Source of the DNA: Niveispirillum sp943370215
GTDB taxonomy: Bacteria; Pseudomonadota; Alphaproteobacteria; Azospirillales; Azospirillaceae
Length of the DNA: 64,000 bases
Assembly (NCBI GenBank): GCA_943370215.1
Contig: CALRQC020000031.1
Coordinates: 5,528-69,527, forward strand
Direction of reading: 5' to 3'
Of the stretch, positions 60,808-64,000 are shown in pieces. A program made the translations under genes and the position numbers. The notes under the pieces are model-generated. The model was not told the origin of the DNA. It was given only the letters and a program-made list of their open reading frames with translations, and did no database searches. The stretch's first letter is position 1; the number at the start of each line of letters is the position of its first letter.

Positions 60808-61542
60808 TCAGCCGGCGACCAGCGCCAGCGCCGGGAACCGGCGCAAAGCCTCGCTGCCCCCTTCCATCACGGTTTCCAGATTGCGGCGGGCCAGCCGCGC
60901 ATGTTCACGCGCCACAGATTCCGCCCGCGCCCCTTCGCGCAGGCTGATCGCTTCCACCATCGCCCGGTGCTGGGCCTGGGCCAGCACCAGCGAATGCGGC
61001 ACCACCGGTTTCGCCCCCGCCTTTTCCAGAAAGGCGCTGGGGGAGGCGAAGGGCAGGCGGGTAATCCGCTCGATCTCCCGCTCGATGGTCACGCTGCCGG
61101 ACAGGCCGGACAGCAGGTTGTGGAACTCCTCATTCAAGGCGATATAGCGTTCCATCGACGGGTCGGCCGGGTTCTGGACCACCACCAGATCAATGGCTTC
61201 CAGCACCCGGTTGATGGCCAGCATCCGGCGCGGTTCCACACCCCGTTCGGCCGCCAGCCGGGCGGCGGTACCTTCCAGCACGCCGCGCAGCTCAATGGCG
61301 TCAATCGCCTCATCCAGGGTGAAACGGCGGGGGATATGGCCCCCCGCCGGCACCCGTTCCAGCAGACCTTCCTGTTCCAGCCGGGCAAGGGCGGCGCGGA
61401 TGGGCGTGCGGGAGAGCCCGAGTTTTTCCGCCAGTCCCGGTTCGGACAGGCGTTCACCCGGTTCCACCGCCCCGCGCAGGATCAAATCCCGGATGCCGGC
61501 CAGGGCCCGCACCGTCTGCGCCGCGTCCTTGTTGTAGCTCAT
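60808..61542 (-). CDS. GntR-family regulator, FCD type
   Basis: A 244-residue FadR-subgroup regulator. The DNA-binding part is IRDLILRGAVEPGERLSEPGLAEKLGLSRTPIRAALARLEQEGLL; the FCD domain follows (AIDAIELRGVLEGTAARLAAERG, YIALNEEFHNLL, ...HRAMVEAISLREGARAESVAREH), with metal-binding Asp/His positions. It sits between the oxygenase and reductase genes with gaps of 9 and 34 bases, so all three are cotranscribed and the regulator is autoregulated. VanR-like control by an aromatic acid is likely. Confidence 0.9.
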   Translation of the reverse strand: MSYNKDAAQTVRALAGIRDLILRGAVEPGERLSEPGLAEKLGLSRTPIRAALARLEQEGLLERVPAGGHIPRRFTLDEAIDAIELRGVLEGTAARLAAERGVEPRRMLAINRVLEAIDLVVVQNPADPSMERYIALNEEFHNLLSGLSGSVTIEREIERITRLPFASPSAFLEKAGAKPVVPHSLVLAQAQHRAMVEAISLREGARAESVAREHARLARRNLETVMEGGSEALRRFPALALVAG

Positions 61543-61551
61543 GAGGGGGTC

Positions 61552-62598
61552 TTACTCGGCTGCCAGTGAGGCGACGGGGCGGTTTTCGTCAGCAATCATC
61601 TTGTCGATCAGCCGGCGCGCCCACATGGAGCCGGCATCGATGTTGAGATTGTAGAAGACATGGCCCGGATTATCGTCGATGGCCCGCTGCTGCGCCTCCA
61701 GGATGCGTTCATCTTCCCGGAAGATGCCGGACACGCCTTCGCGGATCTTGTGCGTGCGGGCCTGATTGTGAATGTCGAAATTGCGGGCAAAGGCCCAGAA
61801 ATAATGGCAGGTCTTGTCGGTTTCCGGCGTCAGGCAGTTGATGACGCGGCCATCCACGCCCTTGCTGCGGTCGCCTTCCGGCGCGCCGGTGCCGGTGGGG
61901 GCGACCCCCACCTCAATGATGATGGTGGAGGGGGCGGTGAAATTGATGATCTGCCAGCGGTCCACATGTTCCTTCTGGCCAAGATTTTCTGCCCAGAAGG
62001 GGGGCGCATCAATATCCACCATCCAGCGGGTGATGGTGGCCGTCTTCTGGCTGTGCGTGGCGGTAAAGGGGGCCTCCGCCACGGCCTGATTGCCGATGGA
62101 GCTGCTATGCACAAAGGTTTCGTGCGTCAGATCCATCAGATTGTCGACCACCAGCCGGTAATCGCATTTGGCATGGATCACCTTGCCGTCGCCGGCCCAG
62201 GCGGGATCGGTGGCCCAATGGATATCGGGGATCAGGTCCGGGTTGGCCAAGGCCGGATCGCCCGGCCAGATCCACAGGAAGCGATAGCGCTCCACCAGCG
62301 GATAGCTTTTCACGCAGGCAGACGGGTTGATGGTATCTTGCGACGGCATGTATACACATCGCCCGGTATCATCGAATTTCAGCCCGTGATAGCCGCAAAC
62401 GACCCGGTCTTCCTCCAGCCGGCCCAGCGACAGCGGCAACAGCCGGTGCCAGCAGGCATCAGCCAGCGCCACCGGGGTGCCATCCAGCTTGCGGTACATC
62501 ACCACCTGCTTGTTGCAGATGGTACGCGCCAGCAGGCTGCGCCCCAGTTCCACGTCATAGGCGGCGACATACCAGGCGTTAAGGGGGAAGCCCGTCAT
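61552..62598 (-). CDS. Rieske non-heme iron oxygenase, VanA type
   Basis: The oxygenase subunit, 348 residues from ATG 62598 with GGGAGAG upstream. The N-terminal Rieske domain has C-W-H (CWHRLLPLSLG) and C-G-Y-H (VVCGYHGLKFD), the ligands of the 2Fe-2S cluster. The catalytic domain has NLMDLTHETFVHSSSIG with the Asp-His-His iron site. Length and spacing match vanillate O-demethylase VanA and relatives that demethylate aromatic ethers. The exact aromatic substrate cannot be told; vanillate is the family default. The promoter region contains two palindromes. Confidence 0.9.
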   Translation of the reverse strand: MTGFPLNAWYVAAYDVELGRSLLARTICNKQVVMYRKLDGTPVALADACWHRLLPLSLGRLEEDRVVCGYHGLKFDDTGRCVYMPSQDTINPSACVKSYPLVERYRFLWIWPGDPALANPDLIPDIHWATDPAWAGDGKVIHAKCDYRLVVDNLMDLTHETFVHSSSIGNQAVAEAPFTATHSQKTATITRWMVDIDAPPFWAENLGQKEHVDRWQIINFTAPSTIIIEVGVAPTGTGAPEGDRSKGVDGRVINCLTPETDKTCHYFWAFARNFDIHNQARTHKIREGVSGIFREDERILEAQQRAIDDNPGHVFYNLNIDAGSMWARRLIDKMIADENRPVASLAAE

Positions 62599-62615
62599 CA
62601 AATCTCTCCCTGGGT

Positions 62616-62643
62616 GTATGTTATTCTTCATACCTGTATACAG
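62616..62643. promoter_or_regulatory. Two palindromes before the VanA-like gene
   Basis: GTATG-N8-CATAC (62616-62633) is directly followed by the perfect palindrome CTGTATACAG (62634-62643). They lie 18-45 bases before the start codon. The TGTATACA core fits FadR/FCD GntR operators, so these are likely sites for the regulator in the same operon. Confidence 0.5.
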
Positions 62644-62750
62644 CTATCCAGGGCATGAGTCGAGAGACGATTTTCACGCCGATATATTCACTCAGCAGAA
62701 ACAATAAGGCAGGGACAGCGGCGGCCTGATCGGGCAGGGGCCCCAGGGCT

Positions 62751-63131
62751 TCAGCCCAGCTTGGCCTCCAGCTCATCCAGCCGTTTGGCCATGGTGCGGA
62801 TATTGTCGATCAGCAATTGCACCAGTTGGCGTAACAGCGGATCGGCGCCATACAGGCTTTCGCGCAGCACGCTGGCCGGCATCCGCATCAGCACCGACTC
62901 CATCTCGGCCGACGCATTGGCCATGCGGGGTTTGCGGTCGAAAATGGCCATTTCGCCGAAGACGCCCTTTTCATCGACCGCGCCGATGATGGTGGGATGC
63001 TCGATCTCCCCCCGCCAGATACGCACCCGGCCCTTTTCCACCACATAAAGGCTGTCGCCTGGATCGCCTTCCTTGAAGATCATCTCACCGGGTGCGAAAG
63101 TACGGCGTTCGAACGCGGCGGACATGGGCAA
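62751..63131 (-). CDS. Small cyclic-nucleotide-binding-domain protein
   Basis: A 126-residue protein that is essentially one Crp-like cNMP-binding beta barrel: FAPGEMIFKEGDPGDSLYVVEKGRVRIWRGE, then VFGEMAIFDRKPRMANASAEMESVLMRM (the phosphate-binding cassette area, FGEMA followed by RxA). A helical C-terminus follows (LVQLLIDNIRTMAKRLDELEAKLG). There is no helix-turn-helix, so it is not a transcription factor by itself. A regulatory or partner role is likely but unknown. It is divergent from the TetR gene. Confidence 0.9.
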   Translation of the reverse strand: MPMSAAFERRTFAPGEMIFKEGDPGDSLYVVEKGRVRIWRGEIEHPTIIGAVDEKGVFGEMAIFDRKPRMANASAEMESVLMRMPASVLRESLYGADPLLRQLVQLLIDNIRTMAKRLDELEAKLG

Positions 63132-63217
63132 GGCGCTCCCGCAATGATTAACGGCTGCGCCATCATTACGCCCGACACCGGCATTTGGCTATAGGCAGCC
63201 ATGTTGGGCGTAGGGGA

Positions 63218-63245
63218 TTGACAATAGCACGACCGTTCGTATTAT
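63218..63245 (+). promoter_or_regulatory. Promoter and operator of the TetR gene
   Basis: TTGACA (63218-63223) and TATTAT (63240-63245) are 16 bases apart, a near-consensus promoter. The spacer ends with the inverted repeat ACGA-CCGT-TCGT (63229-63240), a typical TetR operator. The first transcribed base would fall near the ATG at 63253, so the mRNA may be leaderless. Confidence 0.7.
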
Positions 63246-63252
63246 TTTCTCC

Positions 63253-63852
63253 ATGAGCAAAGGGGAACGCACACGCGCCACCATCCTGGACGAAGCGCTG
63301 GCCATGACCAGCACGGACGGGTTGACGGGCCTGACCATCGGCACGCTGGCGGAACGGCTGGGCATGTCGAAAAGCGGGCTGTTCGCGCATTTCGGCAGCA
63401 AGGAGATGTTGCAGGCCGCCGTGCTGGGGCGGGCGGCGGAGCTTTATGCCGATACGGTGGTGCGCCCGGCCATGGCTTTGCCGCGCGGGTTGCCGCGCGT
63501 GCTGGGCCTGTTTGAGAATTGGATCGCCTGGACGCTGGCCCCGGTTCTGCCCGGCGGCTGTCCGATCCAGGCCGCATCGATAGAGTTTGACGACAGGCCC
63601 GGCCCCTTGCGCGACATGATCATCCGCCATCAGGAAGATTTGCGCCATCTGGTGACCGGGGCGGTGAAGCGCGCTGTGGATGAAGGCCATCTGCGCGCCG
63701 ACCTGGATGTGGAACAGTTCGCGTTTGAGGGGATTTCGCTGTGCTTCGGTTTCACCCAAACCTATCGCCTGCTGAAAGATCCGCGGGCGGAGGCTTGGGT
63801 GCGGACGGCCATCAATCAGTTGATTGAGCGCAGCCGACCGGTTGGGGCGTAA
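63253..63852 (+). CDS. TetR/AcrR-family repressor
   Basis: A 199-residue repressor. The N-terminal helix-turn-helix is RATILDEALAMTSTDGLTGLTIGTLAERLGMSKSGLFAHFGSKEMLQAAVL, a classic TetR domain. The helical ligand part contains WIAWTLAPVLPGGCPIQAAS, like the TetR C-terminal domain type that follows GCPxxAAS. The promoter overlaps an operator-like repeat, so it likely represses itself. No target gene can be named, since only a transposase fragment follows. Confidence 0.92.
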   Translation: MSKGERTRATILDEALAMTSTDGLTGLTIGTLAERLGMSKSGLFAHFGSKEMLQAAVLGRAAELYADTVVRPAMALPRGLPRVLGLFENWIAWTLAPVLPGGCPIQAASIEFDDRPGPLRDMIIRHQEDLRHLVTGAVKRAVDEGHLRADLDVEQFAFEGISLCFGFTQTYRLLKDPRAEAWVRTAINQLIERSRPVGA

Positions 63853-63911
63853 TACCAACGGTCAGGGCCTGTTGAAGAAGCCGATTGCCGATCTGATGAT
63901 TTGCGGTCTGG

Positions 63912-64000
63912 TCAGACGGTAAATGTGTTCAGAGCGCTGTTTGGCAGGAGCAAACAGCGCAGCATCAGCAGCAGATAAGCGGCCAGGCGCTTGAGGTTGA
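63912..64000 (-). mobile_element. Transposase C-terminal fragment (window edge)
   Basis: On the minus strand an open frame enters from the right edge and stops at TGA 63912-63914. It encodes NLKRLAAYLLLMLR and ends LNTFTV. NLKRLAA is a common C-terminal phrase of IS5/IS1182-group transposases. Only 28 residues are visible, so the element cannot be typed or judged intact. A terminal repeat may lie within 63863-63890 (GGCCTGTTGAAGAAGCC). Confidence 0.6.

Overview
The window is a high-GC chromosomal stretch of an alphaproteobacterium. Support comes from the DUF2336 protein, the MlaEFD operon with its auxiliary lipoprotein, a cysteine-nucleophile intracellular PHB depolymerase, and many TonB-dependent receptors (TBDRs). 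A member of the Rhodospirillales/Azospirillaceae (Niveispirillum- or Nitrospirillum-like) is my best guess, but I cannot prove it from this sequence. I see no rRNA, tRNA, CRISPR array or prophage. A transposase fragment lies on the right edge.

Layout. 0-6.4 kb: 3' end of a PhoD-like phosphatase, a SulP anion transporter, a glycosyltransferase with the GDP-L-fucose pair gmd-fcl, and HMG-CoA lyase. 6.5-11.5 kb, minus strand: PrmB methyltransferase, agmatine deiminase, a possible 31-codon gene with its own terminator, a glutamine-synthetase-type (gamma-glutamylpolyamine) ligase, and a folB/folX-like plus folM-like pterin pair. 11.6-21.9 kb, plus strand: an NMT1/SsuA-type ABC importer, mlaE-mlaF-mlaD-lipoprotein, an orphan TAXI binding protein with an unknown partner, DUF2336 and BrkB/YihY. 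22-26.1 kb: RecQ, PhaZ, and a gene-free stretch that looks like a free-standing structured RNA gene.

26.4-35.7 kb is a metal-uptake island with two modules. The first is DUF2946-TBDR-PepSY. The second is DUF2946-DUF2244-TBDR-MbnP-MbnH, whose last three genes overlap. MbnP/MbnH are the copper-linked protein and its diheme peroxidase-like modifier. 35.8-44.2 kb is a phosphonate (2-aminoethylphosphonate) locus: phnS-phnT-phnU-FAD oxidoreductase-phnX-pbfA, with a divergent LysR regulator. 44.5-50.6 kb holds a large TBDR, a Tat-exported phosphocholine-type phospholipase C and a GntR/UTRA regulator. 50.7-59.4 kb, minus strand, holds a TBDR, ECF sigma factor, FecR, a second TBDR with a signalling domain, and a histidine acid phosphatase (phytase-like). 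59.8-62.6 kb is a VanA/VanB-type Rieske oxygenase locus with an FCD GntR regulator between its subunits. The end holds a cNMP-binding protein and a probably self-regulated TetR gene.

A theme of organic phosphorus scavenging runs through the window (PhoD, phosphonate, phospholipase C, phytase). Three similar TGGT-N4-ACCA-type palindromes lie at the promoters of pbfA, the 44.5-kb TBDR and phospholipase C/gntR. They suggest that the GntR protein at 49.9 kb links these genes into one regulon.
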